Below, in pieces: positions 52,299 through 64,000 of a stretch of 64,000 nt of DNA (positions are counted from its first letter, which is position 1; each line of letters begins with the position of its first letter). The position numbers and the translations under genes were made by a program. The stretch comes from Streptomyces sp. NBC_01262 (GTDB lineage: Bacteria; Actinomycetota; Actinomycetes; Streptomycetales; Streptomycetaceae). The notes beneath the pieces are model-generated. The model saw only the letters and a list, made by a program, of their open reading frames with translations. It did no database searches and had not been told where the DNA came from. The stretch covers positions 2,832,501-2,896,500 of the forward strand of contig NZ_CP108462.1 of assembly GCF_036226365.1 (NCBI RefSeq). The letters are read 5' to 3'.

Positions 52299-54197
52299 AT
52301 GCGACGCCCGCACCCGCACGTGCCCGCGCCCGGCCCGAGCTCCACCCCGTTGTTCGCTCGATCCCTGCTCAGAGCCCTGTTCGCAGGCCTGCTCGCGGCC
52401 GGCGGACTGGTCGCGCTGGCCCCCGCCGCGCCCGCCGCGACGGCCCGCCAGATGGAGGCCCTGGACCGTGGCGTAGTAAGCGTGCACACCGACTCCGGCA
52501 ATCTGGTGAGCTGGCGATGGCTGGCCACCGACCCGGACGATGTGAGCTTCAACGTCTACCGCGCCGGCACGAAGGTGAACTCCTCCCCCGTCACCGGCTC
52601 GACGAACTGGTTCCATTCCGGAGCCCCCTCCCAGGCGGACTACACCGTCCGCGCCGTCGTGGGCGGCGTCGAACAGGCGGACTCCGTCCACGCCGTCCAG
52701 TTCCGCACCGGCTACAAGGACGTCCCGATCAGCCCGCCCGCCGGCGGCACCACCCCCGACGGGGTCGCGTACACCTACGAGGCCAATGACGCGAGCGTCG
52801 GCGACCTCGACGGCGACGGGGCGCTGGACTTCGTCCTGAAATGGAACCCCACCAACGCCAAGGACAACTCGCAGTCCGGCTACACCGGCAACACGGTCAT
52901 CGACGGCATCAAGCTCGACGGCACCCGCCTGTGGCGTATCGACCTCGGCCGCAACATCCGCTCCGGCGCCCACTACACCCAGTTCCAGGTCTACGACTAC
53001 GACGGCGACGGCCGCGCCGAGGTCGCCATGAAGACCGCCGACGCCACCGTCGACGGCACCGGCGCCACCATCGGCAGCGCCTCCGCCGACTACCGCAACA
53101 GCAGCGGCTACGTGCTGTCCGGGCCCGAGTACCTGACCATGTTCAACGGCCTGACCGGCGCCGCCATGGCCACCGTGGACTACGTCCCCGCCCGCGGCAC
53201 CGTCTCCTCCTGGGGCGACTCCTACGGCAACCGCGTGGACCGCTTCCTGGCCGGCACCGCCTACCTGGACGGCGCCCGCCCCTCCCTGATCATGGCGCGC
53301 GGCTACTACACCCGTACCGTCATCGCCGCCTGGGACTGGCGCGGCGGGGCCTTCACCCGCCGCTGGACCTTCGACACCAACAGCTCCACCAACACCGGCA
53401 AGGGCTACGACGGCCAGGGCTCGCACAGCCTGTCCATCGGCGACGTCGACTCCGACGGCAAGGACGAGATCGTCTATGGCGCGATGGCCGTGGACGACAA
53501 CGGCGCCGGCCTGTGGACGACCAAGACCGGACACGGCGACGCCCAGCACCTCGGCGACCTCGACCCCGCCAACCCCGGCCTGGAGTACTTCAAGGTCTCC
53601 GAGTCCACCTCCCAGCCCGCCGAGCTGTACATCGACCCCGCCAACGGCCAGATCCTGTGGCAGCTCGCCTCCTGCGGCTGCGACAACGGCCGCGGCGTCG
53701 CGGGCGACATCTACGCCGGCAACGACGGCGCCGAGGTCTGGTCCGCCTCCGACAGCTACATCCGCGACGAGGCCGGCGCCACCAAGGGCCGCGAGCCCTC
53801 GTCCGTCAACTTCCTGTCCTGGTGGGACGGCGACACCACCCGCGAGCTGCTGGACGGCACGCACATCGACAAGTACGGCACCAGCGCCGACACCCGGCTG
53901 CTGACCGGCTCGGACGTGCACTCCAACAACAGCACAAAGGCCACCCCGTCGCTGTCCGGCGACATCCTCGGCGACTGGCGCGAGGAGGTGGTCTGGCCGA
54001 CCACCGACAACACGGCGCTGCGGATCTACTCGACCCCGTACGAGACGACCACCCGCATCACCACGCTGCTGCACGACTCCCAGTACCGGACCGCGCTGGC
54101 CTGGCAGAACACCGCCTACAACCAGCCGCCCCACCCGAGCTTCTTCATCGGCAACGGCATGGCGACCGCCCCGCGCCCGCTGATCTACACCCCCTGA
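52299..54197 (+). CDS. Secreted rhamnogalacturonan lyase (PL11)
   Basis: A 632-residue enzyme. ATG 52299 follows AGGAGG. Signal peptide about 1-46 (LLRALFAGLLAAGGLVALAP). The mature part is an eight-bladed propeller with repeated Ca2+-binding turns (DLDGDGALD, DYDGDGRAE, DVDSDGKDE) and the family patterns RGYYTRTVIAAWDWRG and LHDSQYRTALAWQNTAYNQPP typical of YesW-type PL11 lyases. It cleaves the rhamnose-galacturonate backbone of rhamnogalacturonan I by beta-elimination outside the cell. The PL3 gene follows 74 bases downstream without a clear terminator, so both are likely one transcript. Confidence 0.92.
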   Translation: MRRPHPHVPAPGPSSTPLFARSLLRALFAGLLAAGGLVALAPAAPAATARQMEALDRGVVSVHTDSGNLVSWRWLATDPDDVSFNVYRAGTKVNSSPVTGSTNWFHSGAPSQADYTVRAVVGGVEQADSVHAVQFRTGYKDVPISPPAGGTTPDGVAYTYEANDASVGDLDGDGALDFVLKWNPTNAKDNSQSGYTGNTVIDGIKLDGTRLWRIDLGRNIRSGAHYTQFQVYDYDGDGRAEVAMKTADATVDGTGATIGSASADYRNSSGYVLSGPEYLTMFNGLTGAAMATVDYVPARGTVSSWGDSYGNRVDRFLAGTAYLDGARPSLIMARGYYTRTVIAAWDWRGGAFTRRWTFDTNSSTNTGKGYDGQGSHSLSIGDVDSDGKDEIVYGAMAVDDNGAGLWTTKTGHGDAQHLGDLDPANPGLEYFKVSESTSQPAELYIDPANGQILWQLASCGCDNGRGVAGDIYAGNDGAEVWSASDSYIRDEAGATKGREPSSVNFLSWWDGDTTRELLDGTHIDKYGTSADTRLLTGSDVHSNNSTKATPSLSGDILGDWREEVVWPTTDNTALRIYSTPYETTTRITTLLHDSQYRTALAWQNTAYNQPPHPSFFIGNGMATAPRPLIYTP

Positions 54198-54271
54198 TCC
54201 ACCCCACAGACCTCAAAAAACTCCGTCCCCTCGCGGAAATCCATCCACCCCCACTGGAGGTAGGGACGAAT

Positions 54272-55063
54272 ATGCACAAGTTACGCATGCGCGCGCTGGC
54301 CGGAATCGTCTCGGCGATCGCCCTCACCGTCACCGCGATCGTGACCGGCACCACCCTGTCCACGGCCACCGCCGCCACCTGGCCCACGGCCACCAGCTCG
54401 GTCGGCACCGGCTCCACCATCTCGGTGTCCGGCACCAAGGACTACGGCTACGCCCGCTACTACGGCACCGGCGCCCTGGGCACGGACGGCCAGGACGAGG
54501 ACCAGGGACCGATCTTCGAACTCGCCGACGGGGCGACGCTGAAGAACGTCATCATCGGCGCCCCGGCCGCCGACGGGGTGCACTGCCTGGGCAGCTGCAC
54601 CCTGCAGAACGTGTGGTGGGAGGACGTCGGCGAGGACGCGGCCACCTTCCTGGGCTCCTCGTCCTCGACCGTCCACACCGTCTACGGCGGCGGAGCGAAG
54701 GAGGCCTCGGACAAGGTCTTCCAGTTCAACGGCGCCGGCAAGCTGGTCATCACGAAGTTCGCGGCGAAGAACTTCGGCACCCTCGTCCGCTCGTGCGGCA
54801 ACTGCAAGACGCAGTACAAGCGCTCGATCATCCTCAACACCGTCGAGGTGACCTACAAGGGCAGCAGGATCGCCGGCATCAACACCAACTACGGCGACTC
54901 GGTGGCCCTGCGGCTCATCACGGTCATCGGGGACACCAGCAAGAAGATCATCCCCTGCCAGAAGTACATCGGGAACAACACCGGCGCCGAGCCGACCACC
55001 AACGGCACCGACGCGGACGGCACCTACTGCAACTACAGCGCCTCCGACATCACCTACCAGTGA
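54272..55063 (+). CDS. Secreted pectate lyase (PL3)
   Basis: A 263-residue enzyme from ATG 54272 behind GGAGG. The signal peptide is about 1-35. The mature protein is a short parallel beta-helix of the PL3 family with ADGVHCLGSCTLQNVWWEDVGEDA split over about 95-118, the KEASDKVFQFNGAG segment and RSCGNCKTQYKR with the catalytic Arg/Lys region. It eliminates de-esterified polygalacturonate with Ca2+. Next to PL11 it forms a small pectin-degrading unit. Confidence 0.92.
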   Translation: MHKLRMRALAGIVSAIALTVTAIVTGTTLSTATAATWPTATSSVGTGSTISVSGTKDYGYARYYGTGALGTDGQDEDQGPIFELADGATLKNVIIGAPAADGVHCLGSCTLQNVWWEDVGEDAATFLGSSSSTVHTVYGGGAKEASDKVFQFNGAGKLVITKFAAKNFGTLVRSCGNCKTQYKRSIILNTVEVTYKGSRIAGINTNYGDSVALRLITVIGDTSKKIIPCQKYIGNNTGAEPTTNGTDADGTYCNYSASDITYQ

Positions 55064-55093
55064 CCCGATAGGTAAGGGTTGCCCAACTGAGGA

Positions 55094-55130
55094 CCCACAG
55101 GGGCGGTTTGGCCGATTCTGCCCCTGTGGG
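55094..55130 (+). terminator. Terminator after the pectate lyase
   Basis: CCCACAGGGGC (55094-55104) and GCCCCTGTGGG (55120-55130) are perfect complements with a 15-base loop, 31 bases after the stop. It ends the PL11-PL3 transcript. Confidence 0.75.
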
Positions 55131-55196
55131 CCCCTTGTATGCGCCCCTCGCACCACGAGAGCCTTTCCCGTGACGCAAGAGGAGGGGACTTCCGTC

Positions 55197-56414
55197 ATGG
55201 CTTTTCCACGCATCAGGCTCAGGCGGCTCGCGGCCGCCCTGACCGCCGCCACCGCGGCCGCGGCACTGTCCGCCGTCACCTTTCCCGCGCACACCGCCCA
55301 CGCCGCGCCCGCCGTGGGCCGAATACTCGGCGCCGGCTCGCCGGAGTCCGTGGGCGGCAGCTACATCGTCACGCTCAAACAGGACTCCGGGATCGAGGCG
55401 CCGTCCGCGGCCGGGAGGCAGCTCGCCGCCAAGTACGGGGGCAGGGTCAGCCAGACCTACAGCGAGGTGCTCAACGGCTACGCCCTCAGGCTCGACCGGA
55501 CCGCGGCCCGACGCCTCGCCGCCGACCCGGCGGTGGCCTCGGTCACCCAGGACACGAGAGTGTCGCTGGAGCACACCCAGCCCGGTCCGCCCTCGTGGGG
55601 CCTGGACCGGATCGACCAGCCGGCGCTGCCGCTCGACAGGTCCTACAACTGGCCGGAAGGGGCCGGGGCGGGTGTAAACGTGTACGTCATCGACACCGGC
55701 GTGCGCATCTCCCACCACGAGTTCGGCGGCCGGGCCTCGTACGGCTGGGACTTCGTCGACAACGACGCGACCGCGCAGGACGAGAACGGCCACGGCACCC
55801 ATGTCTCGGGCACCATCGCGGGCGGGACCTACGGCGTGGCCAAGCAGGCCGGCATCGTCGGCGTCCGGGTGCTCGACGCGGCCGGGGCGGGGACCACCGC
55901 CCGGGTGATAGCGGGTATCGACTGGGTCACCCGGCACGCCCGGAAACCGGCGGTGGCCAATCTGTCGCTCGGCGGCCCGGCCAACCCCCAGCTCGACACC
56001 GCGGTGCGGAACGCCGTCGCCGCAGGGGTGACCTTCACGGTCGCCGCGGGCAACGACGGCCTCCCGGCCTCGCGGTATTCACCCGCCCGGGTGAGCGAAG
56101 CGCTGACCGTCGCGGCGAGCGACAAGGCCGACGCCAGGGCGGGCTTCTCGAACTGGGGGGCGCGGGTCGATCTCTTCGCGCCGGGTGTGGACATCACCTC
56201 GTCCGTCAGCACCGGCGACACCGCGAGCGGCACCTCCTCGGGTACGTCGATGGCCGCGCCGCACGTCGCCGGAGCCGCCGCGCTCTACCTGTCCGGCCAC
56301 CCGGCGGCGACCCCCGCCCAGGTCGGCCGGGCCCTGATCGACGCCTCCGCGAAGGGCGTGGTCACCGGGGCGGGGCTCGCGACACCGAACCGTCTGTTGC
56401 AGGTCACCGGCTGA
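55197..56414 (+). CDS. Secreted subtilisin-like serine protease (S8)
   Basis: A 405-residue pre-pro-protease. ATG 55197 follows AGGAGGGG; an earlier GTG is in the ribosome site region. Signal peptide about 1-38, an inhibitor-I9 propeptide (about 50-125; GSYIVTLKQDSG, LNGYALRL), then the S8 catalytic domain of the proteinase-K branch with D166 in YVIDTG, H199 in NGHGTHVSGT and S351 in GTSMAAPHV. It ends right after the catalytic domain. It digests extracellular protein. Confidence 0.93.
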   Translation: MAFPRIRLRRLAAALTAATAAAALSAVTFPAHTAHAAPAVGRILGAGSPESVGGSYIVTLKQDSGIEAPSAAGRQLAAKYGGRVSQTYSEVLNGYALRLDRTAARRLAADPAVASVTQDTRVSLEHTQPGPPSWGLDRIDQPALPLDRSYNWPEGAGAGVNVYVIDTGVRISHHEFGGRASYGWDFVDNDATAQDENGHGTHVSGTIAGGTYGVAKQAGIVGVRVLDAAGAGTTARVIAGIDWVTRHARKPAVANLSLGGPANPQLDTAVRNAVAAGVTFTVAAGNDGLPASRYSPARVSEALTVAASDKADARAGFSNWGARVDLFAPGVDITSSVSTGDTASGTSSGTSMAAPHVAGAAALYLSGHPAATPAQVGRALIDASAKGVVTGAGLATPNRLLQVTG

Positions 56415-56427
56415 CCGTGAAGCGGTA

Positions 56428-56462
56428 GCCTGAGGCCCCGCCCGCCGGGCGGGGCCTCAGGC
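56428..56462 (+). terminator. Terminator after the S8 protease
   Basis: A perfect 16-base stem (GCCTGAGGCCCCGCCC with its complement) and a 3-base loop lie 13 bases after the stop. It is one of the strongest hairpins in the window. Confidence 0.8.
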
Positions 56463-56647
56463 CTGTCCGGGCGACCGGGTCCGGCCATTTCGGGGCATTC
56501 GCAACTTACGCGTGCGTAGCCCTTCCCTAGGGGTATTCAGCCGTCATCCAATGGGCAGGCTCCCCCAAGCGCAATGCGGCGCACCCCCGGTACCCCCGGT
56601 ACACCTCTCGCCCCCAGCCAGCCCAGTGAGCGCGGACAGGAGCCGCC

Positions 56648-58803
56648 ATGCCCGACGCGGTCAGCCAGAACGACATTTCGGCGCAGATACCAGTAAAAAG
56701 GACGAAGACACGTCATCCGCATCCGCCACCTCCCGGCAAGAACGACAAAGGCAGCAAGAGCAAGAAGCGCCGTGAGGAGCCCCCAGCACCGACAGGTGAG
56801 GCAATGATCGGCCGTATCCCCGTCCTGGACATCCGACCGCTCGTGGACTGCGGGCGCAGGCCCGCGAAGGCGGTCGCCGGCGAGACCCTGCAGGTGACCG
56901 CGACGGTCTTCCGGGAAGGCCATGACGCGGTGGCCGCCAATGTCGTGCTGCGCGACCCGGCCGGGCGCAGCGGTCCCTGGACGCCGATGCGCGAACTGGC
57001 CCCGGGCACCGACCGCTGGGGCGCCGAGGTCACCCCGGCCTCGGAGGGCCGGTGGACGTACACCGTGGAGGCCTGGAGCGATCCGCTCGCGACCTGGCGG
57101 CACAACGCGGGCATCAAGATCCCGGCGGGCATGGACACCGAGCTGGTGCTCGCCGAGGGCGCGGAGCTGTACGAGCGCGCCGCCGCCGGCGTCCCCAAGA
57201 AGCACGGACGGGCCGCGGTGCTGGCCGTCGTGGACGTGCTGCGCGACGAGACGCGCCCGCCCTCGGCGCGGCACGCCGCCGCCGTCGCCCCGGAGGTCGA
57301 CGCGATCCTGGCCCGCTACCCGCTGCGCGAACTCGTGACCGCCTCGCGTCCCGCCGCACTGATGGTGGAGCGCAAGAGAGCCCTGTTCGGCTCCTGGTAC
57401 GAGTTCTTCCCCCGCTCCGAGGGCGCGGTGGTGGACCCGCGCGGCATCGAGCCGCCGAAGTCCGGCACCTTCCGCACCGCCGCCGAGCGGCTGCCGGCCA
57501 TCGCCGCGATGGGCTTCGACGTCGTCTACCTGCCGCCGGTTCACCCGATCGGATCAGCCTTCCGTAAGGGCCCCAACAACTCGCTGACCCCCGGCCCGCA
57601 CGACGTCGGCTCCCCCTGGGCGATCGGCTCCCCCGAGGGCGGGCACGACGCCATCCACCCGGACCTGGGCACCATCGAGGACTTCGACCACTTCGTGGAG
57701 CGCGCCCGCGAGCTGCGGATGGAAGTCGCCCTGGACTTCGCGCTGCAGTGCTCGCCGGACCACCCCTGGGTGTCCAAGCACCCCGAGTGGTTCAGCCACC
57801 GGGCGGACGGCACTATCGCATACGCCGAGAATCCACCGAAGAAGTACCAGGACATTTACCCGATCGCCTTCGACGCCGACTTCACTGGTCTGGTGAAGGA
57901 GACCGAGCGGGTCCTGCGGCACTGGATGGACCACGGCGTGCGGATCTTCCGGGTGGACAATCCGCACACCAAGCCGGTGGTCTTCTGGGAGAAGGTCATC
58001 GGCGACATCAACCGCACCGACCCCGATGTCATCTTCCTCGCCGAGGCCTTCACCCGCCCCGCGATGATGCGCACCCTCGGGCAGATCGGCTTCCAGCAGT
58101 CGTACACGTACTTCACTTGGCGCAACACCAAGGAAGAACTCACCGAGTACCTCACGGAGCTGTCCGGCGAGGCCGCGGACTCCATGCGTCCCAACTTCTT
58201 CGTCAACACCCCGGACATCCTCCACGCCTATCTGCAGCACGGCGGACGCCCTGCCTTCGCCATCCGCGCGGTGCTCGCCGCGACGCTGGTCCCGACGTGG
58301 GGCGTGTACTCCGGATTCGAGCTGTACGAGAGCGCGCCCGTGCGCGAGGGCAGCGAGGAATACCTACACTCGGAGAAGTACGAGCTCAAGGTCCGCGACT
58401 GGGCCGCGGCCGAGGCCGCGGGGCAGTCTCTGGCCCCGCTCATCACGACACTGAACCGGCTGCGGCGCCGTCACCCGGCACTGCAGCAGTTGCGGCAACT
58501 GCGCTTCCACCCGGTGGACAACGACTCGGTGCTGGCGTATTCCAAAACCTCGGGCGACGGCAGCGATGTCGTACTGGTGGTCGTCAACCTCGACCCCCAC
58601 CACACCCACGAGGCGACCGTGTCGTTGAACATGCCGGAACTCGGCCTCGCCTGGCACGAGTCCTTTCCGGTGCGCGACGAGCTCACCGGCGAGACCTACC
58701 ACTGGGGCAGGGACAACTATGTGCGCCTGGATCCGGGCCAAGGGCCCGCGCCGGCGCACATCTTCTCCCTGCGACCTACTCCCGCGACAGGAGGGTCACC
58801 CAC

Positions 58804-58807
<4 letters not shown>
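56648..58807 (+). CDS. glgE: Maltose-1-phosphate maltosyltransferase GlgE
   Basis: A 719-residue GH13 enzyme that transfers maltosyl units from alpha-maltose-1-phosphate to alpha-1,4-glucan. ATG 56648 follows AGGAG; the first 50 residues are a basic Lys/Pro-rich tail not needed for the fold, and ATG 56804 would start at the conserved [11 protein letters not shown]. The core shows [31 protein letters not shown] (nucleophile D437), FLAEAFTRP (acid E466) and the [11 protein letters not shown] segment typical of GlgE. Its stop overlaps the treS start (TTGA). Product is cytosolic glycogen-like glucan. Confidence 0.95.
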
Positions 58808-60504
<1,697 letters not shown>

Positions 60505-60520
60505 TTCCCGGGGTCTTGCG

Positions 60521-60562
60521 GCCCTTGTGGCCCGGTGCGGTTTCGTACCGGGCCACGAGGGC
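60521..60562 (+). terminator. Hairpin between treS and mak
   Basis: GCCCTTGTGGCCCGGT (60521-60536) and ACCGGGCCACGAGGGC (60547-60562) form a 16-pair stem with one G-U pair and a 10-base loop. It lies 17 bases after the treS stop and probably ends or attenuates the glgE-treS transcript before mak, whose own promoter would lie in the remaining 166 bases. Confidence 0.7.
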
Positions 60563-60728
60563 AGGCTCCCGCCACGCCTTCGCGTATGTACGCCAATTGC
60601 CCCACCTGCTCGGATGGTCTTCGTCCGACACGGTCCTTTCGCCGGACGTCCTCCACCTCGCGCCCCTTCACTGAGGGAACTTCTGCAGGCTCTCGGCAGG
60701 CCGGCCCGGTTCCCGAGGAAAGGACGTC

Positions 60729-62132
60729 ATGTCGGACACCTCGTGGCTTCGCTCCTCCCCTGCCCTGACGCCTGTCTCGGACGGGCTGCTCGGGTCGCTC
60801 GACCCGCTCCTGCGGGAATGGCTGCCCAGACAGCGCTGGTTCGCCGGAAAAGGCCGTCCGGTCACCGGCTTCGGGCTGGTCTCCGCGACCGAGCTGCTGC
60901 CCGGGGACGGCCGGATCGGCACCCCGGGGATGCTGCATCTGCTGCTCGACGTCCATCAGCCCGACCAGCGCCCCGAGTGCTACCAGCTCGTCCTGGGCAC
61001 CCGCGCGCTGCTCCCGCCGCCGCTCGCCCCGGCGTTGATCGGCCACGCGGTCGGCGGACCGCTGGACGGGCTCACGGTCTACGACGCCCTGTACGACCCC
61101 CGGCTGGCCGCCGTACTGCTGGAACGGCTGCGGTCGCCGGGCCAGGCGGGAGGGCTGCGGTTCGCGAAGGAGGCCTCCTGCGACATCCCGGGCGGGCTGA
61201 CGCCCCGGCTGTCCACGGCCGAGCAGTCCAACACCTCGGTGATCTATGGCGATACGTTCATCCTGAAGCTGTTCCGGCGGGTGGCCCCGGGCCCCAACCC
61301 CGACCTGGAGCTGTCGCTGGCCCTGGGGCGGGCGGGCTCGCGGCGGGTGGCGGCGCCGGCCGCGTGGTTCGAGGCCGTCGGCGCGTACGAGGAACCCGCA
61401 ACGCTCGGTGTGCTGCAACGGTATCTGCCGGGTTCGACGGACGCCTGGGCGCTGGCACTGCGATCGGTGGACGAGGCCGGGGACTTCGCCCCGGACGCGT
61501 GGGGCCTGGGGCAGGCCACCGCCGAGGTGCACCTCGCGCTGGCCGCCGCGATGCCCCGGGCGGTGCTCCGGCGGCCCCAGATCGCCGTACTGGCCGCCGC
61601 CATGGCCGAGCGCCTGGACGCCGCCGCGCTCGCGGTCCCGGCCCTGCGGCCCTTCCGTACGCAGTTGCGCACCGCCTTCCACGACCTCGCCGAACTGGGC
61701 GACCGGGGCACCGTCCTGGCCGCCCAGCGGATCCACGGCGACCTCCACCTCGGCCAGGCCCTGCGCACCCCCGCCCAGGGCTGGGTCCTCATCGACTTCG
61801 AGGGCGAGCCCGCCCGGCCGCTGGCCGAGCGCCGCCGGCCCGCGCCCCCGGTCCAGGACGTCGCCGGCATGCTGCGTTCCTTCGACTACGCCGCCCGCCA
61901 CCGCGACCCGGCCTCCCTCACCGCGGCCGCCTGGGCCGACCGCTGCCGGGCCGCCTTCTGCGACGGCTACGCTGCGGCCTCGGGCAGCGATCCCCGGGAG
62001 GAGCCGGTCGTCATACGGGCCTTCGAGACCGACAAGGCCGTCTACGAAGTCCTCTACGAAGCCCGCCACCGCCCCGGCTGGCTCCCTATCCCCATGTCCG
62101 CCGTGCAACGCCTGGCCTCCCCCTCCGGGTAA
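60729..62132 (+). CDS. mak: Maltokinase Mak (Pep2)
   Basis: A 467-residue kinase that converts maltose and ATP to maltose-1-phosphate, the GlgE donor. ATG 60729 follows AGGAAAGGA. An N-terminal cap with WLPRQRWFAGKGRP is typical of actinobacterial maltokinases. The C-terminal lobe is aminoglycoside-phosphotransferase-like, with RIHGDLHLGQALRT (catalytic Asp) and VLIDFEGEPARPL (metal-binding Asp). It lies between treS and glgB, completing the pathway. Confidence 0.93.
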   Translation: MSDTSWLRSSPALTPVSDGLLGSLDPLLREWLPRQRWFAGKGRPVTGFGLVSATELLPGDGRIGTPGMLHLLLDVHQPDQRPECYQLVLGTRALLPPPLAPALIGHAVGGPLDGLTVYDALYDPRLAAVLLERLRSPGQAGGLRFAKEASCDIPGGLTPRLSTAEQSNTSVIYGDTFILKLFRRVAPGPNPDLELSLALGRAGSRRVAAPAAWFEAVGAYEEPATLGVLQRYLPGSTDAWALALRSVDEAGDFAPDAWGLGQATAEVHLALAAAMPRAVLRRPQIAVLAAAMAERLDAAALAVPALRPFRTQLRTAFHDLAELGDRGTVLAAQRIHGDLHLGQALRTPAQGWVLIDFEGEPARPLAERRRPAPPVQDVAGMLRSFDYAARHRDPASLTAAAWADRCRAAFCDGYAAASGSDPREEPVVIRAFETDKAVYEVLYEARHRPGWLPIPMSAVQRLASPSG

Positions 62133-62161
62133 CCTCCCCTTCCCCCTCCCCCTCCCCCTCC
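62133..62161 (-). repeat. C-rich tract; G-quadruplex motif on the minus strand
   Basis: Four C runs (C4 at 62136-62139, then C5 at 62142-62146, 62148-62152 and 62154-62158) are separated by only one or two T. The minus strand therefore has four G runs of at least four with 1-2-base loops, a strong quadruplex pattern directly after the mak stop codon. Confidence 0.7.
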
Positions 62162-62210
62162 GGGTGTGGGTAGGCCGCTCGCCTGAGGCGAAGCGGGCTG
62201 GCACACCCGG
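62160..62210 (+). terminator. Long two-part hairpin between mak and glgB
   Basis: CCGGGTGTG (62160-62168) pairs with CACACCCGG (62202-62210); inside, CCGCTCGCC (62175-62183) pairs with GGCG-A-AGCGG (62187-62196). It lies 72 bases before the glgB start. It may end the mak transcript or form a leader structure for glgB. Confidence 0.55.
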
Positions 62211-62281
62211 AGCCACCGGCGTGCAGCCGACAACCAGACCGCAACCCACCCCCGACCGCAAGCACCAAGGAGGCCCCACCC

Positions 62282-64000
62282 GTGACCGACCGCCAACGTC
62301 CTGGGACCCAGCCGGAAGCCGCCGCCCGCGGCTACGACCCCGCCGGGACCGACCGCCCGCCCGCCTCGGGCACGGCCCCGCGACCGGTCACGGCCACGCC
62401 CCTGCCCGCCCCCGTAAGCCCGGCGCCCGCCCCGGCGGCCGAGGCGCGTACCGAGCCGAGCCCCGCCCCGCCGCTCGGCCAGGACGACCGCCACCGCCTC
62501 CTCGGCGGCTCCCACCACGACCCGCACGGGCTGCTGGGTGCCCATCCGGTGCCGGGCGGCGGCGTGCTGTTCCGTACGCTGCGGCCGTACGCGCTGGGCG
62601 TGGCCGTGGCCGCCGCCGGGCTTCGGGCCGAGCTGCTCGACGAGGGCGACGGGCTCTTCGGCGGCGTCCTCCCGCTCGACGAGGTCCCCGCCGACTACCG
62701 CCTCCTGGTCACCTACGACGACGGCGAGCACGAGCTCCAGGACCCGTACCGCTTCCTCCCCACCCTGGGCGACGTGGACCTGCACCTCATCGGCGAGGGC
62801 CGTCACGAGCAGCTCTGGCAGGCGCTGGGCGCCCACCCGATCACCCACGCCGAGGTCACCGGCACCCGCTTCACCGTCTGGGCGCCGAACGCGCGCGGCG
62901 TCCGCGTCGTCGGGGACTTCAACTACTGGGACGGCACCGGCTTCCCCATGCGCTCGCTCGGTTCGTCGGGCATCTGGGAGCTCTTCCTCCCCGGGGTCGG
63001 CGAGGGAGACCGCTACAAGTTCGAGATCGTCACCCCGGACGGCGGGCGGCGGCTCAAGGCCGACCCGATGGCCCGCCGGACCGAGGTCCCGCCGGCCACC
63101 GCGTCCGTGGTCACCGAGTCCAAGCACGCGTGGCAGGACGACCAGTGGATGGAGCAGCGCGGCCGCACCCCCGTCCACCAGGCGCCGCTGTCGGTCTACG
63201 AGGTGCATCTGACCTCCTGGCGGCCGGGCCTGAGCTACCGCGAACTGGCCGCGCAGCTCCCCGCGTACGTCAAGGACCTGGGCTTCACGCACGTCGAGCT
63301 GATGCCCGTCGCCGAGCACCCCTTCGGCGGCTCCTGGGGCTACCAGGTCACCTCCTACTACGCGCCGACCTCACGGATGGGCACCCCCGACGACTTCAAG
63401 TACCTGATCGACGCCCTCCACCGGGCCGGCATCGGCGTGATCATGGACTGGGTCCCCGCCCACTTCCCCAAGGACGACTGGGCGCTGGCCAACTTCGACG
63501 GCGCCCACTGCTACGAGCACGCGTTCCGGGGCGAGCACCCGGACTGGGGCACGCTGGAGTTCGACTTCGGCCGGACCGAGGTGCGCAACTTCCTGGTCGC
63601 CAACGCCGTGTACTGGTGCGAGGAGTTCCACATCGACGGGCTGCGGGTGGACGCCGTCGCCTCGATGCTCTACCTCGACTACTCGCGCGAGGCGGGCGAG
63701 TGGACGCCCAACGCCCACGGCGGCCGGGAGGATCTGGACGCGGTCGCCTTCCTCCAGGAGATGAACGCCACCGTCTACCGCCGCTGCCCCGGCGTCGTCA
63801 CCATCGCCGAGGAGTCGACGGCCTGGGACGGCGTCACCCGCGCGACCGACAGCGGCGGCCTCGGCTTCGGCCTGAAATGGAACATGGGCTGGATGCACGA
63901 CTCCCTGGAGTACGTCGCCCACGAGCCCGTCCACCGCAAGTTCCACCACCACGAGATGACCTTCTCGATGGTCTACGCGTACAGCGAGAACTACGTCCTG
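62282..64000 (+). CDS. glgB: 1,4-alpha-glucan branching enzyme GlgB, 3' partial
   Basis: The first 573 codons of a GH13 branching enzyme, cut by the window edge. GTG 62282 follows AAGGAGG. A Pro/Ala-rich N-terminal tail of about 65 residues is followed by a first beta-sandwich ([13 protein letters not shown]), a CBM48 domain ([20 protein letters not shown]) and the catalytic barrel with [27 protein letters not shown] (nucleophile D457) and [10 protein letters not shown] (acid E510). It introduces alpha-1,6 branches into the glucan made by GlgE. The remaining C-terminal part lies beyond 64000. Confidence 0.94.
   Translation, partial: MTDRQRPGTQPEAAARGYDPAGTDRPPASGTAPRPVTATPLPAPVSPAPAPAAEARTEPSPAPPLGQDDRHRLLGGSHHDPHGLLGAHPVPGGGVLFRTLRPYALGVAVAAAGLRAELLDEGDGLFGGVLPLDEVPADYRLLVTYDDGEHELQDPYRFLPTLGDVDLHLIGEGRHEQLWQALGAHPITHAEVTGTRFTVWAPNARGVRVVGDFNYWDGTGFPMRSLGSSGIWELFLPGVGEGDRYKFEIVTPDGGRRLKADPMARRTEVPPATASVVTESKHAWQDDQWMEQRGRTPVHQAPLSVYEVHLTSWRPGLSYRELAAQLPAYVKDLGFTHVELMPVAEHPFGGSWGYQVTSYYAPTSRMGTPDDFKYLIDALHRAGIGVIMDWVPAHFPKDDWALANFDGAHCYEHAFRGEHPDWGTLEFDFGRTEVRNFLVANAVYWCEEFHIDGLRVDAVASMLYLDYSREAGEWTPNAHGGREDLDAVAFLQEMNATVYRRCPGVVTIAEESTAWDGVTRATDSGGLGFGLKWNMGWMHDSLEYVAHEPVHRKFHHHEMTFSMVYAYSENYVL

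Overview
The window is chromosomal DNA of a high-GC actinomycete, most probably a Streptomyces. The evidence is very high GC, heavy use of GTG and TTG starts, many Tat or Sec secreted carbohydrate-active enzymes, lineage-typical gene sets (XRE/DUF5753 with DUF397 and an anti-sigma-like ATPase; the GlgE alpha-glucan pathway) and mostly translationally coupled operons. I saw no tRNA, rRNA, CRISPR array, transposase or phage gene.

Layout. 1-2.5 kb: end of a secreted GH128-like glycosidase, a DinB-like protein and a secreted thaumatin-like protein. 2.6-18.2 kb: a polysaccharide-utilisation region. It has two paralogous LacI regulators, a three-gene secreted operon (GH28-like beta-helix enzyme plus two alginate-lyase-superfamily proteins), a D-2-hydroxyacid dehydrogenase, a CUT1 sugar importer without its own ATPase, a cytosolic GH43 enzyme and a truncated GH97 remnant. 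Several AACCGGTT or GGTTCC-n-GAAC palindromes next to promoters suggest local LacI control. The enzyme set points to a uronate-containing glycan (pectin-like or glucuronan-like). 18-28.5 kb: a phytase-like esterase, a sigma-like/zinc-finger/ricin-lectin membrane protein, an SDR enzyme, the anti-sigma/XRE/DUF397 trio, a VanZ-like protein, a 42-residue Lys-rich protein, a secreted PI-PLC-like protein, a second anti-sigma-like ATPase and an enoyl-CoA hydratase.

28.5-43.5 kb: two tandem lipoprotein L,D-transpeptidases, glycogen debranching enzyme GlgX, four consecutive ABC exporter half-transporters that look like two heterodimers, and a secreted M4 metallopeptidase. 43.5-49.4 kb: a cold-shock protein whose leader contains an intrinsic terminator, a DEAD-box helicase, a Ser/Thr kinase overlapping a companion membrane protein, a LysE-type exporter and a VapBC-like pair. 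49.4-64 kb: GlgP, then two secreted pectinolytic lyases (PL11, PL3) and a subtilase, then glgE-treS-mak-glgB, the last cut by the window edge.

How it works together. TreS converts trehalose to maltose, Mak phosphorylates maltose, GlgE polymerises maltose-1-phosphate and GlgB branches the product; GlgP and GlgX degrade it. The PL11/PL3 enzymes and the 2.6-18 kb locus let the cell use plant cell-wall material. Functions are assigned from motifs read by eye; no database search was run.
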